Source: Acidimicrobiales bacterium
Lineage (GTDB): Bacteria; Actinomycetota; Acidimicrobiia; Acidimicrobiales; Bog-793
Direction: 5' to 3'
Length of the DNA: 10,016 nucleotides
Assembly (NCBI GenBank): GCA_030037405.1
Contig: JASHRK010000042.1
Location: forward strand, 1 to 10,016
The translations under genes and the position numbers were made by a program. Shown piece by piece: positions 1-5,950 of the stretch (position 1 is the first letter of the stretch; every line of letters starts with the position of its first letter). The notes under the pieces were generated by a model. That model was given only the letters and a program-made list of their open reading frames with translations, made no database searches and was not told where the DNA came from.

Positions 1-1
1 C

Positions 2-1741
2 CTCCTCCTCGCGCTCGTCATCGGTGGGAGCGTCATCACGCCCGCCCGCCGCCAGCTGCCTTGGGTCATCCTCGCCCTCTCCTTTGCTCTCATCGCGGCG
101 GGCGACACCTTCAACCTCTTCGAGAGGACGGTCGGGGCGACGCGGATCGGCACCCTTTTCAACGCCATCGCCTGGCCGGGCGCCTTCATGCTCATCTCGC
201 TCGCCATGTGGCTGCGGCCACAGCCCGTGGACGTCTTCGCCCGGCAGCGGCCCGCCGGTTTCGTCCTCCCGGGTGTGGCGGCTCTCGGCGGCCTCGTCGT
301 GCTCTTCGCCGGCACCGTGCACCACATCACAGACGTCGCCCTCGGTCTCGCGACGGCGACGCTCGTCCTCGTCGGGGTCCGCCTCGCCCTCTCGACGCGA
401 GGGCTCAGGCTTCTCACGGAACAGCGTCACCGCCAATCGATAACAGACGACCTGACAGGTCTCGGAAACCGCCGCCGCCTCTTCAACGTCCTCAACACCT
501 ACTTCGACGAGCTGGCTGATCGGCGGTTGCGCCCGAGAACGCTTGCGTTTCTCTTCTTGGATCTCGACCACTTCAAGGAGATAAACGACTCCTTCGGCCA
601 TCCGGCTGGTGACGAGCTGTTGCGACAGCTCGGCCCGCGCTTCGCAGACTCGGTGCGGTCGAGCGACGTCGCCGTGCGCCTCGGCGGCGACGAATTCGCA
701 GTCGTCCTCTTCGATGCCGATGCCGAGTACGCCCACAAAGTGGCCGGGCGGCTCCTGAACCGCCTACAGGAGCCGTTCCTGCTCGACGTCGTGAGCGCGA
801 CGATCGGAGCGAGCATCGGCATCGCCATGGCGCCTGCCCACGCGAGGGACGCCGACTCGCTCCTTCGCTGCGGCGACGTCGCCATGTACAGGGCAAAACT
901 CGGCCCGAACGCGGTCGAGCTCTACAACCAGGACCTGGACGACGACGGCAATCTCCTCAAGTTGGCGGACGAGCTTCGCACGGCGCTCGAAGAGGGCCAG
1001 TTCGTCCTCCACTACCAGCCGCAGCTCGACCTTCGCAGCGGGTCCATCGCCGCAGTCGAGGCCCTCCTCAGGTGGGAGCATCCGAGGCTGGGGATGGTGC
1101 CGCCGATGAAGTTCATCCCCGTGGCCGAAGAAGCGGGGTTGATGCCCGCCCTCACCTCTCTCGTGCTCGACCACGCCCTCCGCCAGTTCAGCTCCTGGCG
1201 TGACGCCGGTCGCCAGCTCGACATGTCCGTCAACATCTCCCCGACGAACCTCCTCGAGCCGGGGTTCACCGAGATGGTCCGCACCCAGCTTGCCAAGCAC
1301 AACGTGCCCCCTGTGGCCCTCGTGCTCGAGCTGACCGAGACGTGCGTCATCTCGCAGTACGAGCGGTCCAAGGCGGTCATCGAGGAGCTGAGAAGCCTCG
1401 GCGTGACGGTCTCGATCGACGACTTCGGCGCCGGCGCCACCTCGCTCGCCTATCTCGGCGACCTCGCTGTCGGGGAGCTGAAGCTCGACCGCACCTTCGT
1501 GAACGGTCTCAACTCTCCCGAGCGCTCGCGTGACTACGACCTCGTCCGGTCGACGATCGCCCTCGGTCACGCCCTCGGGATGCGCGTCGTGGCCGAAGGC
1601 GTCGAAGACCTGAAGACTCTCGACCTTCTCGGCAGGGTCGGTTGCGATTTCGCCCAGGGTTTCTACATCTCCAAGCCCTTGCCAGCACGGGAGCTCGTGC
1701 TCAGCTCCGACCGCTGGAGCGACGTGCCTCAGCCCGCCTGA
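2..1741 (+). CDS. Membrane GGDEF-EAL cyclic-di-GMP protein, 5' partial
   Basis: Bifunctional-type c-di-GMP turnover protein: the GGDEF domain makes c-di-GMP from GTP and the EAL domain hydrolyses it to pGpG. The frame is open from base 2, so the true start lies upstream; the in-frame ATG at 188 is inside a membrane segment and is not the start. About five hydrophobic stretches come first (within bases 2-400), with no recognisable ligand domain. The GGDEF domain follows (about 440-930), with DDLTGLGN, LDLDHFKEIND and an intact RLGGDEF. An RxxD inhibitory site (RSSD) sits five residues before GGDEF. The EAL domain (about 960-1690) keeps EALLRWEHP, VNISPTNL, LELTET, IDDFGAG, LKLDRTF, AEGVED and QGFYISKPLP, so both active sites look intact. 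Whether one activity dominates cannot be told from sequence. It ends convergently 78 bp from vapC. Confidence 0.93.
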   Translation, partial: LLLALVIGGSVITPARRQLPWVILALSFALIAAGDTFNLFERTVGATRIGTLFNAIAWPGAFMLISLAMWLRPQPVDVFARQRPAGFVLPGVAALGGLVVLFAGTVHHITDVALGLATATLVLVGVRLALSTRGLRLLTEQRHRQSITDDLTGLGNRRRLFNVLNTYFDELADRRLRPRTLAFLFLDLDHFKEINDSFGHPAGDELLRQLGPRFADSVRSSDVAVRLGGDEFAVVLFDADAEYAHKVAGRLLNRLQEPFLLDVVSATIGASIGIAMAPAHARDADSLLRCGDVAMYRAKLGPNAVELYNQDLDDDGNLLKLADELRTALEEGQFVLHYQPQLDLRSGSIAAVEALLRWEHPRLGMVPPMKFIPVAEEAGLMPALTSLVLDHALRQFSSWRDAGRQLDMSVNISPTNLLEPGFTEMVRTQLAKHNVPPVALVLELTETCVISQYERSKAVIEELRSLGVTVSIDDFGAGATSLAYLGDLAVGELKLDRTFVNGLNSPERSRDYDLVRSTIALGHALGMRVVAEGVEDLKTLDLLGRVGCDFAQGFYISKPLPARELVLSSDRWSDVPQPA

Positions 1742-1751
1742 GCGGCGCCCG

Positions 1752-1767
1752 CGCAGCAGTCCCTGCG
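1752..1767 (+). terminator. Small hairpin after the GGDEF-EAL gene
   Basis: CGCAG and CTGCG form a 5-bp stem with a 6-base loop, 11 bases after the stop codon and between convergent genes. There is no T-tract, so a terminator role is only suggested by position. Nothing else was recognised in the 78-bp gap at 1742-1819. Confidence 0.25.
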
Positions 1768-1819
1768 AGCACCACTCTCAGGAACGCCGTCGGTCGCCAG
1801 TCGCTGAGCTTCGGGATCA

Positions 1820-2254
1820 TCAGGCGCTCGGACGCCACAACGGGAGCACCACGTCGCGATCAGTCGCGGCGAAGTCCTTGCCCGTGCAGAGCACCGGTTG
1901 CCCGGTTTGCTCGGCAAGGGCGAAGGTAAAGCAGTCGCCGAAGCTGAGGCCCGCCTGATGACGCCCCTTGCCGTACCGGCGCCAGCCGCTGACAGCACGA
2001 ACCGCCTGATCCCCGTCGACGGGAGCGATCTCGATCCTCGCGTCGCGGACGAAGCGGTCGACGACGTCCTGGCCGACGGGCCACAACCTCGCCTCGACGA
2101 CGATGCTCAGTTCGACGCGGACGGCGGCCGACATGAGGCGGTTTACGGCACGTTCGAGATGTGTCACAAGATGCTCGTATCCGGGTTCGCCGAAGATGAT
2201 CGCTAATGCCGCCGAGGCGTCGACGACCAGGCTCTTTGACGGCGCATCTGTCAT
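1820..2254 (-). CDS. vapC: VapC-type PIN-domain ribonuclease toxin
   Basis: Toxin of a type II toxin-antitoxin pair. PIN-domain VapC proteins are Mg2+-dependent RNases that cut tRNA or rRNA and are held inactive by VapB. The 144-aa length is usual for the family. The N-terminal VVDASA gives Asp12, then come Glu48 (VRVELS), Asp107 (FGDCF) and Asp127 in the CTGKDFAATD motif; together these are the four acidic metal ligands expected of an active PIN nuclease. The ATG overlaps the vapB stop as ATGA (4 bp), so the two are probably translationally coupled. The target RNA cannot be predicted. Confidence 0.93.
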   Translation of the reverse strand: MTDAPSKSLVVDASAALAIIFGEPGYEHLVTHLERAVNRLMSAAVRVELSIVVEARLWPVGQDVVDRFVRDARIEIAPVDGDQAVRAVSGWRRYGKGRHQAGLSFGDCFTFALAEQTGQPVLCTGKDFAATDRDVVLPLWRPSA

Positions 2255-2502
2255 CGTGGCAGGCCGGTCTCGTCGTAGCCGATGATCTCCTGCGGTGTCC
2301 TCGGGTCAGAGACGCGCAGGGCTGCCACGTCCGACGCCAAGTGCACGAGACGCGTTTTCATGCTTGTCGTACGCCGATCTCGTTCACGCTGGAGCCGTTG
2401 CCTGAGCGCCACCACGACAGCCTCCGTCAGCGTCTCGCCCGTCTCGGAGGCCAGCTCCCTGGCGAGCCGATCAGCCTCGTCGCTCTTGATGCTCAACGCC
2501 AT
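2251..2502 (-). CDS. vapB: VapB-type antitoxin
   Basis: Antitoxin partner of the downstream PIN toxin, 83 aa. The N-terminus (MALSIKSDEADRLARELA, then TGETLTEAVVVAL) matches the short ribbon-helix-helix-like DNA-binding region of the Rv0623/PSK-type VapB group. It is followed by an Arg-rich linker and a C-terminal tail (DPRTPQEIIGYDETGLP) that would bind VapC; IIGYDxxGLP endings are typical of this group. The ATG at 2502 has no Shine-Dalgarno sequence but lies 7 bases after a TATACT box, suggesting a leaderless message. VapB, alone or with VapC, usually represses its own promoter, and a perfect palindrome lies at its -35 region. Confidence 0.9.
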   Translation of the reverse strand: MALSIKSDEADRLARELASETGETLTEAVVVALRQRLQRERDRRTTSMKTRLVHLASDVAALRVSDPRTPQEIIGYDETGLPR

Positions 2503-2515
2503 CGGTAGAAGTATA
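2503..2515 (-). promoter_or_regulatory. Leaderless-type promoter of vapBC
   Basis: On the minus strand TATACT (2515-2510) is followed by 7 bases and then the vapB ATG, which places the transcription start at or next to the A of ATG. There is no purine-rich ribosome-binding site. The -35 region coincides with the palindrome at 2525-2536. Confidence 0.6.
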
Positions 2516-2524
2516 TATTCATAA

Positions 2525-2536
2525 CTAGATATCTAG
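2525..2536. promoter_or_regulatory. 12-bp palindromic operator candidate between vapBC and the ATPase gene
   Basis: CTAGATATCTAG is a perfect palindrome in an AT-rich patch within an otherwise GC-rich region. Counted from the predicted starts it spans about -23 to -34 of vapBC and -31 to -42 of the ATPase gene, so a bound VapB complex could affect both promoters. This is inferred from position and symmetry only. Confidence 0.55.
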
Positions 2537-2554
2537 AAACGCTCCCTACAGCAC

Positions 2555-2566
2555 TAGGCTTGTCGC
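2555..2566 (+). promoter_or_regulatory. Leaderless-type -10 box of the ATPase gene
   Basis: TAGGCT (2555-2560) is a TANNNT -10 box with six bases before the GTG at 2567. No Shine-Dalgarno sequence precedes that GTG. This supports a leaderless message and the choice of the GTG start. Confidence 0.5.
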
Positions 2567-3976
2567 GTGACTTCCGCCCGAATCACTCCCTTGCGCGCGC
2601 GCCAGGATTACCTCGGCAAGCTCGTGAGTGCCCGGGAGGCCGCGGCCGTTGGCAAGCCCCAGCTGATCGTGATGAGCGGCCCGCGCCGGGTGGGAAAGAC
2701 CTTCCTGCTACAGCACCTCCACGCCCTTGCCGAACCCGCCAGTTCGCTCTACTTCGAGGCGACGCAGGCAGGCGAGACGGCTCAGCTTCGTCGCTTTGGT
2801 GACGCCTTGGCGCAGACGGTGGGAGAGGAGAACCTGCCTCCGGGCCCGACCTTCGTCTCCTGGGAGCATGCTCTGGGCTACTGCGCCTTCCTGGCGCGTT
2901 CACGGCCGCTGACGGTCATGCTCGACGAAGCCACCTATCTGATGTCATCCACGCCCGGCTTCGCGAGCGTCGTCCAGGTGGTGTGGGATCAGCTCGCCTC
3001 ACGGGGCGAACGCTCCTACCTGATGCTCGTCCTGACCGGCTCGGCGGTCGGTCTGGTCGAAGACGCCCTCGGCCACGGGGGAGCGCTCTACCAGCGCCCC
3101 ACCCTCCGTCTCTCGGTCGAGCCGCTCACGGCGGCAGAGGCATACTCCTTCGCCGGCAAGCCCGACCCCGCCTCTCTCTTCGAGGCATACGCGGCCTGTG
3201 GCGGGTATCCCCTCCATCTGGACGCCTGGGACTTCGACCGGCCGGCGCCGGAGAATCTCCTGCGGCTGGCGGGAACACCTGGCGGAGTGCTCCTAGAGGA
3301 CGCCAACGTGTTCATGGCAGGCCTGCCCGAGGCGCATCAGCGGGTGCTGATTGCCGTGGGCCAGGGTCGGACGCGTCGCGGCGAGATCATGAACGAAGCA
3401 GGTGGGCGCGTGGACCGGAGCCTTGAGGCGTTGGCCAGGGCGGGATTCCTTCGCGCCGTGACACCACTCGGAGCTCCCCTCAAGGCACGGGCCGAATACA
3501 GGGTCGTCGATGCTCACCTGCGTTTCTGGTTTCGAGTGCTGGCGAACCACGTCCAGAGGATCGAAGCAGGCCAGGGGGAAGCGGTACTACGGCACACCGA
3601 GGGAGAGTGGCAGAACCAACTTGGCACCGTGTTCGAGCAAGCCGCTCGCCACCACGCCATCGAGCTTGTCCGGCAGGAAGTCCTGCCAGCAGGGACGTTG
3701 ATCGACGAGTGGTGGTCGACGACGGGTGAGCAGCATCAGGCCGACGTCCTCGGAATGCTCTCCCATCAGAGTGTCGCCATCGGCGAGGCGAAGTGGCAGC
3801 GCCAACCGCTGGGCCGGGCGGAGCTCGAGCAGCTCCGACGGCTCGAACGAGTCGTACCCGACCCAGTGCTGGAACCGAAGCTGCTCCTCTGGGGTCGTGC
3901 CGGCGTTCGCCCGGAGCTCAAGACCGGTCGAGTGCGCGGGTACGACGCCCGCGACATGCTCGAGCTCTCGATCTGA
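2567..3976 (+). CDS. P-loop ATPase with C-terminal DUF234/nuclease-like region (COG1672-type)
   Basis: Member of the archaeal-type AAA+/STAND-like ATPase family with a DUF234 C-terminus, 469 aa, whose cellular role is poorly known. Walker A is GPRRVGKT (residues 38-45), Walker B is VMLDEA (117-122), and a sensor-like LTGS lies at 156-159. A winged-helix-like middle part follows (about 255-330). The C-terminal third has WFRVLANHVQRIE, then QADVLGM (Asp393) and GEAKW (Glu407, Lys409). That D-x13-ExK spacing fits a PD-(D/E)xK nuclease-like fold, which is an inference. The GTG start follows a TAGGCT box by 6 bases; the next in-frame ATG, at 2672 (Met36), lies immediately before the Walker A motif and is too late. 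It is divergent from vapBC across 64 bp. Possible roles include defence or DNA processing, neither shown. Confidence 0.85.
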   Translation: MTSARITPLRARQDYLGKLVSAREAAAVGKPQLIVMSGPRRVGKTFLLQHLHALAEPASSLYFEATQAGETAQLRRFGDALAQTVGEENLPPGPTFVSWEHALGYCAFLARSRPLTVMLDEATYLMSSTPGFASVVQVVWDQLASRGERSYLMLVLTGSAVGLVEDALGHGGALYQRPTLRLSVEPLTAAEAYSFAGKPDPASLFEAYAACGGYPLHLDAWDFDRPAPENLLRLAGTPGGVLLEDANVFMAGLPEAHQRVLIAVGQGRTRRGEIMNEAGGRVDRSLEALARAGFLRAVTPLGAPLKARAEYRVVDAHLRFWFRVLANHVQRIEAGQGEAVLRHTEGEWQNQLGTVFEQAARHHAIELVRQEVLPAGTLIDEWWSTTGEQHQADVLGMLSHQSVAIGEAKWQRQPLGRAELEQLRRLERVVPDPVLEPKLLLWGRAGVRPELKTGRVRGYDARDMLELSI

Positions 3977-4013
3977 GTAGGTGTCGCTCGCAACGAGCAT
4001 CCCGCCCACATAA

Positions 4014-4028
4014 TAGGTAAGTTACCTA
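4014..4028. promoter_or_regulatory. 15-bp palindrome, operator candidate for the lectin gene
   Basis: TAGGTAA-G-TTACCTA has perfect 7-bp arms around one base. A TAGATT sequence (4033-4038) that could be a -10 box begins five bases later, so the palindrome would sit in the spacer region of that promoter, as repressor operators often do. No regulator is identified. The preceding ATPase gene ends 38 bp upstream. A weak hairpin (GCTCG-CAA-CGAGC, 3986-3998) lies between. Confidence 0.45.
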
Positions 4029-4068
4029 CCAATAGATTGAGCTCGGTCGCCCAACTGGGATGCCCGTG

Positions 4069-4108
4069 GCGTGTCGGGCCGAGCACAGGCGTGTCGTGCC
4101 GAGCACAA
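4069..4108 (+). repeat. Tandem direct repeat, 2 x 20 bp, upstream of the lectin gene
   Basis: Two adjacent 20-base units (4069-4088 and 4089-4108) share GCGTGTCG-x-GCCGAGCACA and match at 18 of 20 positions. They end 18 bases before the ATG at 4127, so they lie in the leader if transcription starts near 4045. They could be a duplicated regulatory site or a slippage duplication. Confidence 0.8.
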
Positions 4109-4126
4109 GAGAAGTGGGGGAGAGAC

Positions 4127-5098
4127 ATGCGAACGTCCGCTCGGACATTCAGGGACGCGGCCTGCGTAGCCGGCGCCGTCGCAGCCGCCCTGCTGCTCGT
4201 GAGCGCGACCGCGGCCGCGGGGGTGACGAGCAGCCGAGCGGCCTCGACGAAAGCTCCGAAGGAGGTCGACGCCTACGTCACGTACTACGGCTGGTACGAC
4301 AACACGCCGCCCGGCTGCGCCACCGCCTACTCGGGATGCGCCAAAGGGAGCGGCACGTACAAGGACCCGATAACTTTCGCCAGCTACAAGAAGGAGTTTC
4401 CCGTCGGTACGGTCGTCTACTACCCGACGGTCGAGAAGTACTTCGTCATGGGCGACCTCTGCCAGGAGTGCCAGGCAGACTGGACGGGCAAAGGACCGGA
4501 CGGCGGCCCGCATCTCTACCACCTCGACCTCTGGATCGGCGGCAAGGGCGGGAACGAGTTCGACGTCATCAACTGCGAGGACGCCCTCACCCAGGGCATG
4601 CCACCGAACGGCGCACCCCTTCTCACCCCTCTGATCCTCAGCCCTCCCTCAGACCTGCCGGTGAGCAGCGAACCGCTCTTCGACTCCCGCACCGACCACT
4701 GCTTCGGCGGCGCCGAGACGGAGACGAGCTATGGACGCTACGAGAACAAGAAAACCGGCCGGTGTCTGGAGGACAGGTCTGGCAGCCCCGAGCCGGGAAC
4801 GCCGGTCGTGGCTGCGCCCTGCAACGCCTCCGCCGCCGAGGACATTGCCTTCGACGGCGCCTTCTTCACCGCGAAGAGGCTCTGCCTGCAAGCCAAGGGG
4901 TCAAAGTACGGCTCGACTCTCGACTTCGCGACCTGCACGGGCGGCCCGTACGAGCAGTGGGAGATCAACTCCAACGGCACGATCGCCTGGATCCAGTACT
5001 TGCGCTGCATCGCCGATGTCGGCGGGAGGATCGAGTTCGCGACGTGCAAGGCGTCCCCGGACAACGAGTGGACCTTCGTAGCTGAGGGGGCCACCTAG
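4127..5098 (+). CDS. Secreted protein: barrel-like N-domain plus ricin-B lectin domain
   Basis: Predicted exported 323-aa protein. The start at ATG 4127 is chosen because GGGGGAGAG lies just upstream and a signal peptide follows directly: MRTSAR, a hydrophobic core (VAGAVAAALLLVSATAAA) and cleavage near residue 32. The frame is open upstream to 4037 but that stretch is not secretion-like. The mature N-domain (about 45-185) begins VDAYVTYYGWYDNTPPG and contains DPITFASYKKEFPVGTVVYY, YFVMGDLCQECQADW and HLDLWIGG. It resembles double-psi-barrel (expansin/RlpA-like) secreted proteins of fungi and actinomycetes; that match is from memory and tentative. The C-domain (about 203-320) is ricin-B-like, with GRCLED, LCLQAKG and EQWEI/NEWTFV as QxW-type motifs; the first repeat is degenerate. 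Twelve cysteines in the mature part suggest disulfides. A role in binding or loosening polysaccharide is inferred. Confidence 0.8.
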   Translation: MRTSARTFRDAACVAGAVAAALLLVSATAAAGVTSSRAASTKAPKEVDAYVTYYGWYDNTPPGCATAYSGCAKGSGTYKDPITFASYKKEFPVGTVVYYPTVEKYFVMGDLCQECQADWTGKGPDGGPHLYHLDLWIGGKGGNEFDVINCEDALTQGMPPNGAPLLTPLILSPPSDLPVSSEPLFDSRTDHCFGGAETETSYGRYENKKTGRCLEDRSGSPEPGTPVVAAPCNASAAEDIAFDGAFFTAKRLCLQAKGSKYGSTLDFATCTGGPYEQWEINSNGTIAWIQYLRCIADVGGRIEFATCKASPDNEWTFVAEGAT

Positions 5099-5099
5099 A

Positions 5100-5131
5100 C
5101 GGCTGATCCCTGCGGGCTGGGCACTCAGCCG
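5100..5131 (+). terminator. Hairpin directly after the lectin gene stop
   Basis: CGGCTGA (5100-5106) pairs with TCAGCCG (5125-5131) around an 18-base loop, starting one base after the stop codon's neighbour. There is no T-tract, so this is a possible terminator or 3'-end stabiliser. Confidence 0.4.
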
Positions 5132-5160
5132 AATAATACGACATAACGGACATTATCGGC
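5128..5160. repeat. Inverted repeat with one bulge, overlapping the previous hairpin
   Basis: GCCGA-a-TAAT (5128-5137) pairs with ATTATCGGC (5152-5160), nine pairs with a bulged A and a 14-base AT-rich loop. The loop region carries two direct copies of a GACATwA motif (5140-5146 and 5149-5155). It shares bases with the hairpin at 5100-5131, so the two are mutually exclusive folds. Confidence 0.6.
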
Positions 5161-5164
5161 GATT

Positions 5165-5224
5165 GTGGCATAGCGGTTGAGGTTATGTGCCAGGCAGGCA
5201 GACAACCTCAACCGCAACTGCCAC
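5165..5224. repeat. Long inverted repeat (12 + 6 bp) between convergent genes
   Basis: GCGGTTGAGGTT (5173-5184) is perfectly complementary to AACCTCAACCGC (5204-5215) across a 19-base loop. After a 2/3-base internal loop the outer GTGGCA (5165-5170) pairs with TGCCAC (5219-5224). This gives 18 pairs in total, the strongest hairpin in the window, stable as RNA from either strand. A bidirectional terminator is the simplest reading; a structured RNA is an alternative. Confidence 0.75.
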
Positions 5225-5228
5225 TCTG

Positions 5229-5243
5229 GGGCTCGACGAGCCC
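5229..5243. repeat. 15-bp GC-rich palindrome
   Basis: GGGCTCG-A-CGAGCCC has 7-bp perfect arms around one base and forms a very tight hairpin or a protein site. It is one of six successive inverted repeats in this gap. Confidence 0.6.
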
Positions 5244-5278
5244 GCTTGCGCCGCTCAGCCGCTCAGATGGCCGCAAGC
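5244..5278. repeat. Inverted repeat with 7-bp arms
   Basis: GCTTGCG (5244-5250) pairs with CGCAAGC (5272-5278). Two further C-G pairs form if C5271 is bulged. The loop holds a tandem GCCGCTCA repeat. Confidence 0.5.
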
Positions 5279-5298
5279 CTCTGAAGAGCGCCCAGAGG
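5278..5298 (-). terminator. Hairpin just after the small exported protein gene
   Basis: CCTCTG (5278-5283) pairs with CAGAGG (5293-5298) around a 9-base loop. It lies three bases beyond the stop of the minus-strand gene ending at 5302. There is no clear T-tract; a terminator is suggested by position. Confidence 0.4.
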
Positions 5299-5301
5299 TG
5301 C

Positions 5302-5814
5302 TCAGCCAGCGCTCGTGTTCGTCCAGAACGCGCCGGCGTGGGCGTAGGTGTTTCCAGTCGTCAGGCTGATGAGATAGACGCACATGCCGTGCTTGCCGGG
5401 ATGGTCGGCACCGAACTCGGCAGCTTTCGAGAACGTCCCCGAGACCGACCCGTCCAGCCAGAGCGTGAGCTCATAAGTCGAGGACTCGAAGGTCCGGGCG
5501 CTCTCGGCCGCATAGGTGGCGGCACAGCCGGTGACCGGGTAGTACTGCTCCCAGGCGACGAGGAAGTCGCCCGGCGCGCTCGCGGATCCAGAGATCGTGT
5601 AGTCGAAGTCCGTCCCGATCTTGTTGACCGTCGGTCCCTTCAGGTGCAGGGAGTCGGCGACGGACTGCGAGGCGGGCGCCGCCCCAGCAACACCGGGCGC
5701 GACCGTGAGCGCAAAGAGGCCGACCCCGATCAGGAGACCGAGACGTAAGGTGGCACTTGCTACGTACCTTCCGCTGGGCTTCCTCGTCGCTAGCCGTCTC
5801 TTGACGTATCTCAT
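5302..5814 (-). CDS. Small exported protein of unknown function
   Basis: Not recognised as any named family. The 170-aa product has a basic N-terminus (MRYVKRRLATRKPSGR), a hydrophobic core (LGLLIGVGLFALTVAPGVAG) and a likely signal-peptidase site after AGA at about residue 45. The mature part (about 125 aa) is rich in Ser, Thr, Ala and aromatics, reads as beta-strand (DFDYTISGSAS, STYELTLWLDGSVSGTF) and has just two cysteines (TGCAATY, GMCVYL) that could form one disulfide. The start is supported by GGAGGG six bases upstream of the ATG. It is convergent with the lectin gene and preceded by an 11-bp-period direct repeat and a TACAAC box. Fusion to anchors or enzymatic motifs was not seen. Confidence 0.8.
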   Translation of the reverse strand: MRYVKRRLATRKPSGRYVASATLRLGLLIGVGLFALTVAPGVAGAAPASQSVADSLHLKGPTVNKIGTDFDYTISGSASAPGDFLVAWEQYYPVTGCAATYAAESARTFESSTYELTLWLDGSVSGTFSKAAEFGADHPGKHGMCVYLISLTTGNTYAHAGAFWTNTSAG

Positions 5815-5864
5815 GGTGTTCCCTCCGTATCGTGCTCAGGTGAGGGCGTCTACCCTCGCGGCGA

Positions 5865-5896
5865 GTTGTACCGACCGAGCGTCACGGTGGCGTCAC
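5865..5896 (-). promoter_or_regulatory. Promoter with 11-bp-period direct repeat upstream of the small exported protein gene
   Basis: On the minus strand GTGACGC (5896-5890), four bases, then GTGACGC again (5885-5879), then eight bases and TACAAC (5870-5865). Two 7-bp units spaced 11 bp apart covering the -35 region is the usual layout for OmpR/PhoB-family response-regulator sites. The predicted leader is about 44 bases, with GGAGGG at 5826-5821. The regulator is unknown. Confidence 0.5.
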
Positions 5897-5950
5897 ACAC
5901 GAACCTGAGACTCGACGGGCCGGTGAAGGCATCCCCCCGCTAGCTCTCCC

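Noticed and set aside
764..1570. 268-codon minus-strand frame opposite the GGDEF-EAL gene
   Set aside because: Antisense shadow; the plus strand carries all conserved catalytic motifs.
5165..5224. Integron attC site
   Set aside because: The outer bases do not give the RYYYAAC / GTTRRRY core sites in the correct orientation, there is no integrase, and the stem is too perfect.
5185..5748. 187-codon plus-strand frame opposite the small exported protein
   Set aside because: The minus strand has the ribosome-binding site, signal peptide and promoter; the plus frame begins inside a hairpin and looks like a shadow.
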